Shown here: piece after piece, positions 51,766-62,800 of the stretch
Position numbering within the stretch: position 1 is the first letter of the stretch
How the letters are laid out: each line of letters opens with the position of its first letter
Assembly: GCA_964035575.1 (NCBI GenBank)
Contig: OZ037929.1
Location: 558,001 to 622,000, forward strand
Direction of reading: 5' to 3'
Source of the DNA: Rhynchopus sp. YZ270_cl-10
Lineage: Eukaryota > Euglenozoa > Diplonemea > Diplonemida > Diplonemidae
Length of the DNA stretch: 64,000 nt
The notes under the pieces: model-generated
The model's database searches: none
The model's input: the letters and a program-made list of their open reading frames with translations, nothing else
Told to the model about the DNA's origin: nothing
Position numbers and translations under genes: made by a program

Positions 51766-52320
51766 GAAATCACAGAACGTATCGTAAGAAATTTGGCTCG
51801 TTGCTATGTACACAACACCCTCATTAACGGGGATGCATGCACAAATGAAATGCAACTCAAAAAGAAGCCTCTCGTGCACACAACAGCAAAAAAAAAGAAA
51901 ATTTTTGGAAACGCAAACACCTTAGTGCACGCAGACATGAAGTGGTCCTGTCTCTGTGGGTTATAGAACCACGGATTGACCAAATTCATTGGTACATAAG
52001 GGTGGGCTTATTTGAGTACATTAATAAGTAAGTAAAGTTTGGACGGCAAAAACTTGAAGGGGGTGGTGGGTCGCTGACATATAGCAAGGGAGCGAGGGTG
52101 GGAGGGTGGTTTGAAAATGTTTTTTTGTCCGTTTTGAAAGTGCTTTGTGCTCTGTTTAATTTTGCTTGATAGTTTTGTAGACATGGGGTTGGAGAAGAAG
52201 AGGGAGCGAGGGTGGGAAGGGTGGGAGGGGATTTACAAACAATGAACAAAGACACGTTTAATACCGAAAAAGGTGGAAACTGACCACCGGTATGTGTTTC
52301 CTCTTTCAAGCAAAAGAAAA

Positions 52321-52357
52321 ATAAGATGAATGTGCCTCTCGTGTACACACATCTTTT
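52321..52357 (-). repeat. Hairpin element, type C/B intermediate
   Basis: AGATGAATGTGCCTCTCGTG then TACACACATCT. AGATG/CATCT and TGTG/CACA pair around the CCTCTCGTG core, linking types B and C. Confidence 0.62.
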
Positions 52358-53576
52358 CCACGCAAATAAAAGACACCAAAAAAAAGGACAGGAATAAAAA
52401 AAACACGCACCAAAAAATCAAGCGGTTTTTCTTTGACAAAAATGGATACATTGCACCCTTTTGCCCGCCCTACGCCGCTAATTAAAATTCACGAAATTAA
52501 GAATATCTATCTCTTTTTTGCCACATGCAAAAGACCACCTCTCACTCCCCGTTAACATAAGGGGAAATAGGTGGGTGTTGGCGGGGCCTTCACATGCAAT
52601 CAAAAAAACAAAATAAAATGAATTCATGTATATTATGTATCAGTTTGGGAAATCTTGTTCACACGGTGACGATTTTTTGTCACCTGCGGAGGAAGATATT
52701 GTGGGAACGGGAGGGGGGGTAAAATGGTGTCGTTTTGTGTATTCTTGATGAATTTTTTTTTTTACCATTCAGAACTGCACAATAACACGAAGCTGGTATT
52801 CTTTCTGATGGAACTTCTGATCCAATAAAAACCCCTCTCTGTCGGAATGCCTTCACAAGCCACCACACGGGTTGCCAGATCCAGGTGGGGGATCTGCTTT
52901 TCGTTTATTGCTAATTTTCTCACCCCACCTGGACCAGACAGCCGAGCCTGTAGAATGGCAATACCACTCAGATAGATTTTTACAACCAGAATATACAGAA
53001 AACAGCTGAATTTTGATGTCCAATGGTAAATTCCATCAAGAAGTACAAAACAACCAAGAAAGGGGGGCTCACGGAGTAAATCGAAAAAAAAAATTTTTGA
53101 TAGCACGGCAAAAAACTAAAACCGAGGGGAGATATGTTTGGGTTCGAAACAGTTGGTTGGATTAGTTGTGCAGGCTACCACCTTCATGGTAGCAACTATC
53201 ATGTATTCATTTTTTGCCTTTTTTTTTTGGAAATAATTATTTCGAAAGAAAATACGAAACAAACAAAAAAAGTTGAAATACAAATGCGTTTCTCGTGCAT
53301 ATCAAAAGAACAGAAAAGAAAAGAAAAGAAAAAGAAAATCTGGAACAATAACAGTGTTATCTTGCAGAGCAAGAAACACATCGAAAAGAAGAGACTCTTA
53401 GAGAGAACAAATAAAAAAAATTCGATTGAACGCAGCCAAATAGGTTTGTAGAAAAATCTGTTTGGCGCAGTGGTTTTCAGAGGAGGGGGGGGTGCTTTTT
53501 TTTTTTTCTTCCTTGATAAATTCATAAATTGACAACGTGTAGTCTGATTAGATTATTCTTTGGTTTATTCATCAGT

Positions 53577-53613
<37 letters not shown>

Positions 53614-53917
53614 TGTTTTTTTAGGTGACAACGTGTAGTCACCTCGCTGATCTCCACGCATCTTTTGAACATTTTCCACTAATTATCACATTTCCATGTT
53701 TTAAGAAAAAGGAAGGGGGGAAGTGGAGAGAAGACATTGCGTGAGCACCATCCTTTGTGATTCAGTGCGCTTGACGGCTGAATCCGGTGTGGTGGTGGTG
53801 GTGGTGGGTCACGTTTAACAAAAAGGAAACGTGCATGCCAATACAAATAAAACGAAACAACGATCCCCTGGTGCAATTCTGCATACCTTCATTTGCAGAA
53901 CACAGAGAAAAAAAAAG

Positions 53918-54170
53918 AGAAGTTGAAAGTGCCAACGCCTCACCGTTCATCGGCGGACGCAGGGCACACTGGTGGTAAAAAAGAATACAAACGAACCTGA
54001 TAAAGATGGACCATGATGGATGGGGCAGCACCTTTGAGAAAAAAAAGAGTTGAAAAACGCAAACACCTCACCGAACATCGGCGGGCGCAAGGCATAGGTG
54101 AAAGAGGGGCAGCGTAAAAAAAAAGAAAAGTTTATAAGATGATCCTAAGCCTCTCGTGCTTAGTCACCTT
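53918..54170 (-). repeat. Cluster of hairpin elements: A, A, B
   Basis: Type A complete at 53918-53970, type A variant at 54046-54096 (CCGAACATCGGCGGGCG), type B canonical at 54127-54170. The cluster lies downstream of the ABC transporter gene on its strand. Confidence 0.75.
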
Positions 54171-54426
54171 AAAAAAAAACACATGAATTCTGCCTTACGT
54201 ACTGTGAACACGACATCGCAAAGTGCAAACACCTCCGAGGACAGAACCCAACGAAGCGTGAGAAGGGATCCCGGAAAAAAATAAATAGTAGCGTACCATG
54301 CGCCTGGGGCGCAAACCAAAAGAAAAAATACGAGCCATGCCACAGTGGATGTAAAAATGGTGCGATTTTATGCCGCACACATATCCTAAAAAAACACACA
54401 TAAAAAACCTCCATTTTTTCCTTCTT

Positions 54427-57400
54427 TTACCGTTTAATATGCTTCACTGTTGCAATCAAAACTATGTACAAAACCATAAAGAACCCCGCAGAGCCCCACA
54501 ACGCTGCCATATCACCCCACTTCGTGCTGGAAGACCACCCGTAAAACTCAAGCATCAGGTCTGCCTGGGAGAAGTCGCTGCACGCACAGAGGCGTTCGAT
54601 GCCTTTTTTGCAGAATTTTGGGAGCAAATCACATGTCGCTCCTGTAGGGTCGATAAAGGGCCCGGTGCACACACATTGATTTTCCACCATCTGGCAAATG
54701 CCAACATCTGGCGCGCAGGTCTTCCCTGTTGGATCAACGATTTGAGTGACAGTCGCTGTGAAGTCGTCTTTGTGTGTCAGCAGATTCGCTACCATAGACC
54801 GAAGGAAGTAGGTCAGCGGGTTCGCATAGTGGAACTCAATGAGGTAGTCTGGGATGGAGGAGGCAAGAATGATGAAGCCAGAGTGCAGCGACCACATCAT
54901 ATTCGCGAGGGGAAGAACAACCTGTGCAAGGAAGAATGTCGGCACCGCTGCTGCCACCGCCATCCCCAAAAACTGCATAAAAAAGCTCAACCCCAGATAC
55001 TGCACCGCAAAGTACCAATAGGCCGCCGGGGGGAACCCTGCACACCAGAACAACACATTGATCCAGATCGCTGCAGCTCCTACCACTAAAGGCACCTCAG
55101 TTAACACCTGGGATACCGCAGACACCCATGCCGGGTACGTACCACTCATGATCTCCCTATAAAACGACGGCCGCCCCTCGAGAATCGGCGTCAACGCTGT
55201 CATTGCGCCAACCAGCCCCATGTTACCTGACACATAGATCAATGTAATGTAATCGCGCATATCCTTGCTTTCACCACCCAACTGCCAATACGTCGTTCCA
55301 AACAGAAGGGAGATGAACAATGTGAAGATCAACCGTGTAAAAACATAGGTCGGGGAACGCATCAAGATGGTACGAGAACGGGAGAACACTGTCGTGAAAA
55401 CGGTGCAAATCCCTGGACGGTTTCGCGTCACCTCTGCCGGCCCTCCCTTCGTCGCAACAGTAATCTTCCTGATATTCTCCGCCACAATCTCGGCCTCAGG
55501 AGCGACTTCCCATTTGGCTGGCCAATCAATGGAGACTGCTGAGCTGGTATGCCCAGCGGAGTTTGTCGGAGACACACCCGGAGGCGGTGTAGGCGAGCGA
55601 GAACGAGAAGGGGTGCTGGGGCGGAGGCCCGGTGATACGGTAGGGGTGACTGCTCCTCCTCCTGCGACTGTCTCGTTTGCGGCGCGGTGACCTGAGTTGA
55701 TGATCGACATAATGACGTCAGCGGGGTTGAGCAGGCCTTTGTTTGCCTTCTCAATGTCCGACAAATTCCTGCGTACTCTCGTCTCTCCGGCATAGTCTGC
55801 TTCAGCGCTTAGCACCTCCGCTTCGTCTTGCAAATGCTTCGCAAAATAGTTCATTACAACATCGGATTCCCCTTCTCTCTCTCCAGTTGGTCCACAATAC
55901 ACCATTTTTCCAGCATGAAGCAACAAAATTGAGTCAAACAACTGAAACACATCTGGAGAAGGCTGATGGATGGTGCACACCACTGACCTCCCGGTGTCCG
56001 CAATGGCGCGGATCGACTCCATAACGTTGAATGCCCCCTCCGCGTCTAGCCCTGAGGTGGGTTCGTCGAGAAAGAGGAGCGCAGGGTTGGAGACAAGCTC
56101 GACAGCGATGGTAAGACGTTTTTTGGTAACAAGAGAGACGCCGCCGTCGGTGGCCATCGCAGTGGTGCCTCCTACCATAGCGTCAGCCTCGTCATCGAGA
56201 CCGAGAAGTGTGATCATATTGTCCGCTGCCTCGATATCAGCACCACGCAGAACCGCAGAAAACCGTACTGCCTCGCGAATTGTGGTCCTCGGGTGATGCA
56301 AATCGTTCTGCTCGACATACCCTGTCCGGTCCCTGATAACAGATGAGGTCAAATCTTCGCCATCCAATTTGATGCTGCCCTCCTGCGTTCCAATGGTCTT
56401 TCTCTTTGCGAGAACATCCAACAGAGTGGTTTTCCCTGCTCCAGTTGACCCCATTAATGCCATTAAGGTTCCCGGCTTGCAATATCCGTTTACGTTTTTT
56501 AGGAGCACCTTTGTTTTTGGCTTTTCTTTGCTGGTAATTTTTTGCCTCAAACTTTGCTTAGGAGCGATCGAATAGGTTACCTCCGACCAGACCAGAGTAC
56601 CGTCCTCAAGCCCGGCATCATCTTCAGAGAGGAGTCTTGAAGGGGGTGGGGTGAAAGTTAGTCTTTCGCGCGATGCGATGTTCTCTTCGATATCTTCGTC
56701 CTCCCCTTCCTCTCCCTTGAACGTAACAGAAGCGGATCCGGTGAACGTAAGATACGTTGAAACAACAGCACACAACAGAATCGACGCTACATTGAACACC
56801 ATCATCATCAACAGGCAATACCATTTGTACGACTCCGATTCGTCAATCCCAAGAGTATCTTTAATAAACAAATCTCCGGTAAGCTTTTTGCATGCATCCT
56901 GCAAAATAATGGGGGGGTCGTCGGGACAGCTCAACTGCACTCCATCATACTCATTCAACATAATGGCCTTGTACATATAGGAGAAAGGCGACACGATGTA
57001 CGCCCATTTCCACCAGACCGGGATTTGATCATACGAAATCGCAAATCCATTGAAAAATGCGAAGACAATAACAGAGGTCCCAGAGATGCCTTGGCTTGCC
57101 GGAAGGTCCTTGGAGAGCAGTACAAAAAGACGGGTGTAGTTGCACATTGTCATATTGAAGACAAAAAAGAAGAGAATGCAGTCCACAAACTTCATGAACG
57201 GATCCACATTCATCGCTGCCATGAAGTAGAAGGTAGAGACGAAGAATAGTGCCTCTAAGAAGTTCAGTGGGATATCAAAAATCGCCTTTGCAACCGGCCA
57301 GATGGAGGGGTGAAACAAAAACGACTGCTTCTGCCGATAAAACACCGAACGTTGATCGAGCATCGCTGGAATCAACACGAAGGACCCGGTACCAACCATG

Positions 57401-58983
57401 TTTGTCGTTGTCGCCAGAAGCCCTTCTCTGTTGTAGGCTCCGAAGAAATCCATTGCCAATCCAAAATAAAGCAGACCGAGAAGAAGCCCAATGAAGATAT
57501 AACGTCCGATTCTCGCAAGAATATACTGTCTCAGATCCGCAACGGTGAGGTGATACTCCCTCCAGCAGAGCCAGATGAGGGAGTGAAAGGCGTTGGTTGC
57601 GATGAGGGTTTTCCTTCCGTCCTTCGGTCCGATCAGCTTTGGTGACCTGGTCGCCCCGGACACAACGGCGGCCTCTGTTGGGAGGTACAGCTCTGCGATA
57701 TCCTCCTCGAGCACGGTTTTGTTGAACAACAGAAAATAGTTGTATCTCTCTGCGAGAGACATGGCGTTGTCACCTCCACCACCTCCTCCACCTCCCCCCA
57801 ACAGCTTGCTCCTCTCCCCTACTCCACTCTTCTGAGCGTTCAAAGCATCAAAACCATCACCATGCCTTTTGACCTCCCTCTGTAATTCCTCCAACCCCTC
57901 CGATCGCTTCCATTTAGCCACCAAAGACACCCCCTTCGGGTCTCTCAAGGACGACATAAAATCGGGCACTGTTTGAGTCAATGGACGGGATAGTCCGATT
58001 TTTGTAGTGTATGCCAACGCTTCTTGGGGTGTACCAAAGAAGAGCTGTTGTCCATCACGAAGCAGAAGTACTTTATCGTAGAGCGCATATAAAGCGGGGG
58101 AAGCCTGGTAGAGGGCAGAGATGCATGGGGTGCCGGAGATGTTTGTTAATGCTCGAAGGAGTTGGCCGATGCGCATGGCGGTGGCAGAGTCGAGCCCACG
58201 GGACCATCCGTCAAAGATGGAGACCTCACCTTGCATGAGAAGGGCCTCGCCGATGGAGACCCTTTTCTTTTCTCCTCCCGAAACACCACGGAGCAGTTCA
58301 TTCCCTACTACGGTGTTGCGTGATTTTTCTAGTCCAAGGTTCTTCAAGATATACTCAATTCTCTGTTTAATCGCCGCACCTCTCCCCTCCTGCCCGGTTT
58401 TGGTGGAGAGTTCCGCGGCTACACGGAAGGTACGTTCCACGCTAAGTGACGGCAAATGGTCGTCTTCTTCGCCAGCGTAGCATGCCTTGAGGATTTTTTC
58501 GTCGTGGGAAACACCGTTGTATGTCAAATTGCCGGTAATGTTCATTCCTTTGATGCGTTGTCCGGATAGTACCCTTAAGAGGGAGGACACTCCGGAGCCA
58601 GGAGGGGCGAGGACGAGGATCATCTCGCCCAGCTCTGCCTTGCCGTTAAGGTTGGAGAGGAGGTTGTGGGTTTGCTGTGGCTGGAAGGCGTTGGCTGCCC
58701 TCTGGAAGGGCTTCTTAAGGGAGCGGGCGAGGCTGGACACCCCACATTCGACACGAGGTACTTCTACCCCGAGGTCACTGAAGCAGACGGTGCTTGGGCG
58801 GAGATCGGTCGACTGCTTCATGATGTCCTGGCGTGCGCGCAGTACCGTGTCATGTTCTTCGGTGCGCGACGCAGGCTTCCGCCCCGCATCCAGCCAATCC
58901 ACAAAACGGTCGCGAGGCTGGAGAAAACTCTCAGGGATCTCCCCTTCAGAGTTCTTCACGTACTTTAGATATCCGGCGTCCAT
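54427..58983 (-). CDS. Full-size PDR/ABCG transporter, 1518 aa
   Basis: A single exon with the PDR order NBD-TMD-NBD-TMD. NBD1 (about 80-345) has an altered Walker A (APPGSGVSSLL, the usual Lys replaced by Val), an intact signature (LLRGVSGGEKKRVS), a changed Walker B (SIFDGWSRGLDSATA) and Tyr in the H-loop place (LYQASPALY). NBD2 (about 835-1080) has a normal Walker A (MGSTGAGKTTL), Walker B (ALLFLDEPTSGLDAEGA) and H-loop (TIHQPSPD), but a degenerate signature (SLVTKKRLTIA). This gives one full and one defective ATP site, as in fungal PDR pumps. Six-helix TMDs lie at about 475-770 and 1220-1500. The last outer loop (about 1400-1470) is cysteine-rich. Likely a plasma-membrane exporter of drugs or lipids. 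I start at the ATG at 58983, because the upstream extension is low-complexity and non-coding in look. Confidence 0.93.
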   Translation of the reverse strand: MDAGYLKYVKNSEGEIPESFLQPRDRFVDWLDAGRKPASRTEEHDTVLRARQDIMKQSTDLRPSTVCFSDLGVEVPRVECGVSSLARSLKKPFQRAANAFQPQQTHNLLSNLNGKAELGEMILVLAPPGSGVSSLLRVLSGQRIKGMNITGNLTYNGVSHDEKILKACYAGEEDDHLPSLSVERTFRVAAELSTKTGQEGRGAAIKQRIEYILKNLGLEKSRNTVVGNELLRGVSGGEKKRVSIGEALLMQGEVSIFDGWSRGLDSATAMRIGQLLRALTNISGTPCISALYQASPALYALYDKVLLLRDGQQLFFGTPQEALAYTTKIGLSRPLTQTVPDFMSSLRDPKGVSLVAKWKRSEGLEELQREVKRHGDGFDALNAQKSGVGERSKLLGGGGGGGGGDNAMSLAERYNYFLLFNKTVLEEDIAELYLPTEAAVVSGATRSPKLIGPKDGRKTLIATNAFHSLIWLCWREYHLTVADLRQYILARIGRYIFIGLLLGLLYFGLAMDFFGAYNREGLLATTTNMVGTGSFVLIPAMLDQRSVFYRQKQSFLFHPSIWPVAKAIFDIPLNFLEALFFVSTFYFMAAMNVDPFMKFVDCILFFFVFNMTMCNYTRLFVLLSKDLPASQGISGTSVIVFAFFNGFAISYDQIPVWWKWAYIVSPFSYMYKAIMLNEYDGVQLSCPDDPPIILQDACKKLTGDLFIKDTLGIDESESYKWYCLLMMMVFNVASILLCAVVSTYLTFTGSASVTFKGEEGEDEDIEENIASRERLTFTPPPSRLLSEDDAGLEDGTLVWSEVTYSIAPKQSLRQKITSKEKPKTKVLLKNVNGYCKPGTLMALMGSTGAGKTTLLDVLAKRKTIGTQEGSIKLDGEDLTSSVIRDRTGYVEQNDLHHPRTTIREAVRFSAVLRGADIEAADNMITLLGLDDEADAMVGGTTAMATDGGVSLVTKKRLTIAVELVSNPALLFLDEPTSGLDAEGAFNVMESIRAIADTGRSVVCTIHQPSPDVFQLFDSILLLHAGKMVYCGPTGEREGESDVVMNYFAKHLQDEAEVLSAEADYAGETRVRRNLSDIEKANKGLLNPADVIMSIINSGHRAANETVAGGGAVTPTVSPGLRPSTPSRSRSPTPPPGVSPTNSAGHTSSAVSIDWPAKWEVAPEAEIVAENIRKITVATKGGPAEVTRNRPGICTVFTTVFSRSRTILMRSPTYVFTRLIFTLFISLLFGTTYWQLGGESKDMRDYITLIYVSGNMGLVGAMTALTPILEGRPSFYREIMSGTYPAWVSAVSQVLTEVPLVVGAAAIWINVLFWCAGFPPAAYWYFAVQYLGLSFFMQFLGMAVAAAVPTFFLAQVVLPLANMMWSLHSGFIILASSIPDYLIEFHYANPLTYFLRSMVANLLTHKDDFTATVTQIVDPTGKTCAPDVGICQMVENQCVCTGPFIDPTGATCDLLPKFCKKGIERLCACSDFSQADLMLEFYGWSSSTKWGDMAALWGSAGFFMVLYIVLIATVKHIKR

Positions 58984-59819
58984 TTTTGGTAAACAATGTG
59001 TTTTGTACTGAGAGGGTGATATGAGGGGGAGAGTTGAAAAAAAAATCAAAAAAAAAATCAAAAAAAGATCGGGTATTTTGTTTGTGCGCTCAAAGCCGGG
59101 AAAACAAAAAGGTGAAAAAATTGTGTTAAACTGAAGTACGGTTGTTGTGGTTAATTGAGTACTCAAAAAGAAACAAGCGAGCTTCTGTTTTTTTTCAATC
59201 CGTTTTGTTTGCCCTGCAGCGCTGCCTCCAATCTTTTTAGAATTGACAACAAGTTGTTTTATCAAAAAAAGTTGGCTTGATTGACAAAAGAGAAGTGGGT
59301 GAGGGTTTTTTGCTTTTTATTTCGTTTCCATTCTGTGTGTTAGAGTAGGGGCGGGGATACAGAGTGGTGGTGATACCTTGAGGGGAGAGGCAGTGCCCCT
59401 TAGGTTCAGTGAAATTGACAAAAAGTGAAAAAGAACGAAGAACGGTTTATAAGATGATCCTAAGCTCTCTCGTGCTTAGTCACCTCACAAACAAAATATT
59501 TTATCAAGAGGGTCCTAAAAGCCTCCTAGCTTAGTCAACCATTAAAAGAATGGAAGCTGTGCAGTGCAAACCGAATGTGGACGCAAGGCACCGGATACTC
59601 TGTGGGGTTAATGACGAACCCCCGGAGGGAGATCACTTCATCAATTTGAAAAACAAAATTGAAATAACGCAGAAGCTTTTTCAAAGGTTCTGGTCTAACG
59701 TTTGAAGTTCTACCTTTTTCTTTGGCTGCATTTTATAGCCAATTCACCCCCCCAAATACCCATGACACCCAACCCAAACAAACTATAGTGTATGTCATCT
59801 GTTGCACCAGGTGTTACTC
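58984..59819. other. Spacer between ABC transporter and glycosyltransferase
   Basis: Contains a type B hairpin (59443-59486), a diverged type B (59500-59541), and a type A-like element at about 59562-59630 ending in a GGGGTTAATGACGAACCCC hairpin. No gene. Confidence 0.55.
59443..59486 (-). repeat. Hairpin element, type B
   Basis: CGGTTTATAAGATGATCCTA, then CTCTCTCGTGCTTAGTCACC. Almost the same as 54127-54170. Confidence 0.68.
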
Positions 59820-62800
59820 TTACTCCCCGACATAGGGGCTTTCATCGATAATATCAGCACAGGTTTGATACCAGGTACGCGCTTCTTTGTCGTTGCCGAC
59901 GATGAAGTTGCCCATGAAGCCCATTCCGAAGCGGATCTTCACCTTCGCTGCTCTGCATATAGCAGCCTCGGGGATTGCACAGTTGCCCTCGAACACGGAG
60001 AGCACCTGGGTGACTCTAGGTGACACGCCTTCGAACTTACCACTCTTGATGTCCTTGTGCTCCTTCGAACTGCAGAAGGTCTTTGCCTTCGTAAAGCGTG
60101 TCTTCAACGCTGTATGCACAGTGCCCATGTACGCAGACGTCCCTCCTGCACGCGCTGCGCTTGCCGACCCCGTCTCCGCATCCAAATCCGAAGCAAGGAA
60201 GACAGGCCCCGTCACCTTCGCCTTAATGACTGCTAGCATCCCATCGACGCACTTCTTCAAATAAGGGTCCTTTTTGGAGAGCTTCGCAAGGGGTCCTATG
60301 CGGCCGGCTTGTTGCGCCTGTGGAGAGAAAGGGTAATAAATATGATGATTGTGTATGGAAAAAGGTTGAAAGGTGCAAAGAAAAATCCATGAAAAAATTG
60401 GCTCTTCGACGGTTGTTCGGGATGATGTCACCCCATTTTTGCGCACAACGTGCAGGGGATCAGTTTAAAAATTTTTGAAAAAGGATTTGTTTCGTTAGCC
60501 GCGTGAGGATGAGTCGTTTGTACGAAGCAACGTCAGAGACAGATAAGGAAGTCGGCCGCGCCATACGAAACTCGCTCACACTACATGACTTGGCGCTGTG
60601 CATCTCGCATATGTAGCGCAATAGTGAGTGCTGCGAAATGAGGCATGTACCTCGACACGCTGCTACAGCAGCTAGCAGCTCTGCACAGCGGTGGTCAGGG
60701 TTAGGCACGCGGGGTTCATCCTCCCGTGGCAATGGCATTAAATTGATTGAACTCCGAAGCATGCACAAGGTACCGGACCTCGTGCACCAAGTGCGCCGAG
60801 CTACACCGCCTGGCCGCGTGACTTCACAAGAATATTCCCCATCTCAGAAGCACCAAGAAAAACCCTTCCACAACCTGCCGCCACCCCCGGATATGCACCA
60901 CAACGGCAAACGGTGAAGGAAAGTTGCGTTCCGTTCTATCGAAGGTTCACCTCCGTAAACAGCGATACGAAAAAGCTGCCATTTTTTGTCCTGACAGCAC
61001 TGCGTCAAACCACAAAAAGGAATCCCTCAACTAAAAGACCTCACTATCCTTGCCACGTTGTCTTCCTCTTCATTTCTGATTACCTCTCGAACATTCAATA
61101 ATAAAAGACAAAACATGGGAGGGGTTGAAAGGGTACCTTGAGCAACATCTTCTCAAAGCGTATCTGCACACACGTAAAGGGCGCAGTGGCGCTGCCGAAT
61201 GCTTTCTTCCTGAAGAGAGACGACAGCTCACCCCAATGCGGAGAGAGGTCAGGCCAGTGTCTGTACGAAGGATATCCCTGTGAGTCTGCTGTCGGGCAGA
61301 GGTCCGTCCGTTCTACGTCGTTGTACAGCTTGGATCCGGTGCCTTTACGCATGAAGCCACCCCCAAAGCCAAAGGCACCTTTGATCATTCCAGGCACGTT
61401 GTAGATCCTGGGGGAGGGTTTGAATGGTGAGGGAGGGGAGGGAGGAGGAGGTAAGGCATACATAACAGACTTCGCATCCTTGACCAGGTCAAATGAGGAG
61501 GAGAGACGCGAGGCGTGGATGGAGATGCATTCGCGGTTCTTGATTTCCTGAGATTGTTTTGTTGTTGTTGTTGTTATTCAAAAATCCAGAGGTTCGAATG
61601 ACATCCCCTAGTCTAACCTTTCCAGAATCAAAATTAGGGGAAATTCCACAAAAAAAAAGGTAGAGTTGAAGTACAAAGCCCTCTCGTAAACAGTGTTCGT
61701 TGGTACAATGACCTGTACCGGGTGGACACCCAACCATACAAAAGAAAACACATACCCACCCTTCAGTTCCATGCAGATAGAGGAGCTCCTTCGCGAATCC
61801 GAAGGGCCCAGCCCAGAAGGTTGTGAACTCCTTCCTCTCCTTCACGCGGGTGGCGGTGCTGGAGACTTCGGCGATGCAGTTGTGTTTGATGTCCGGCAGC
61901 TTTGGGTCTCCGTCTGCGTTGCCTGGTGTACTGGCGGTGCCCACCTCTACAGGCAGACCGATCTGCACCAACGTGGATATAGTACGACCGGTACGCTCCG
62001 CCCACTGCGCATATGATATGTAACGTATGCAAGGAATCGCTGCAGAGAGTTTCTCCATATCCAAAAACTCCTCTAACGGAAGAAACGAAGGGTCCCCTGT
62101 ACTCCGGAACGCCGGAATTCCAATCTGTGCAGGCGGCAACACTGCTGTTCTGTTCACCTTCGCCGCCAACATCAAAAACGGAAGTACCTGAGTCGCAATG
62201 CCACTCGCAAATCCCAAAGGCGTTGAAGGGATTAACAGATACCTTTCCCCATCCTTTGCAACCACCTTTTTGTTCCCCGCTCCTGCTCCCTTTTTCTTTT
62301 CCGTTTTCCCTTCTTTCTTCTCCTTCTCCTTCTCCTTCTTCCCCTCCTTTGTGTTAGAAGTCTTCCCCTCCTTCTTCTCCCCCTTCTTCTTCTCCTTCTT
62401 CTTCTCCTTCCCCTCCTTCTTCTTCTCTTTCACAACCTTTTTGTTCCCTTTCTCATCCCACCTCCCGCCTTCCATAGGAGGAGGAGAGGGTGAAGCTGTC
62501 TTTTTCGGCGCCTTCTTATCCTTTTTCTCGCCTTCCGTCCCCTTCGCCGCCCATCGCCCAGAGGGGTTGTCTGGAGGGGGTGAGGATGGCTCTTTGCCTG
62601 ACCCTTTGGGTTTGCCGGTTCCGGTGTTAGGCCCCTTCGGGCGGGTAGGCGGTGTGGGTGGTGGTGGTGATGTGGGGGTAGCATCAGAGCCTTCGGCTTC
62701 CTCGAGCTGGAGGGTGCGGTCATGTGCGGAGAGCTGTTCTGCTGCAATGCTGCTTTGGTTGTCTCGAAGCCGAGAGCTAGGAATTGAAGCAATCAACAGC

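Larger units (their letters stand above)
49461..54426. other. 5-kb spacer with hairpin clusters
   Basis: No supported gene. Contains long T runs (49880-49900 and 53579-53613, the latter about 35 bases), the TA MITE (50435-50540), and hairpins of types A, B and C from 50111 to 54170. A foldback segment at about 52882-52934 (CCAGGTGGGG and CCCCACCTGG) lies within a minus-strand frame of 114 codons (52762-53106) that I could not identify. A short GTGGTG run lies at 53790-53806. Confidence 0.5.

Noticed and set aside
52762-53106. 114-codon minus frame
   Set aside because: Composition is borderline, no domain is visible and it contains a foldback segment; not enough to call a gene.
58984-59265. 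N-terminal extension of the ABC transporter to the ATG at 59265
   Set aside because: The extra 94 residues are low-complexity hydrophobic/aromatic sequence from T-rich DNA; the start MDAGYLKYVK at 58983 gives a normal PDR N-terminus.
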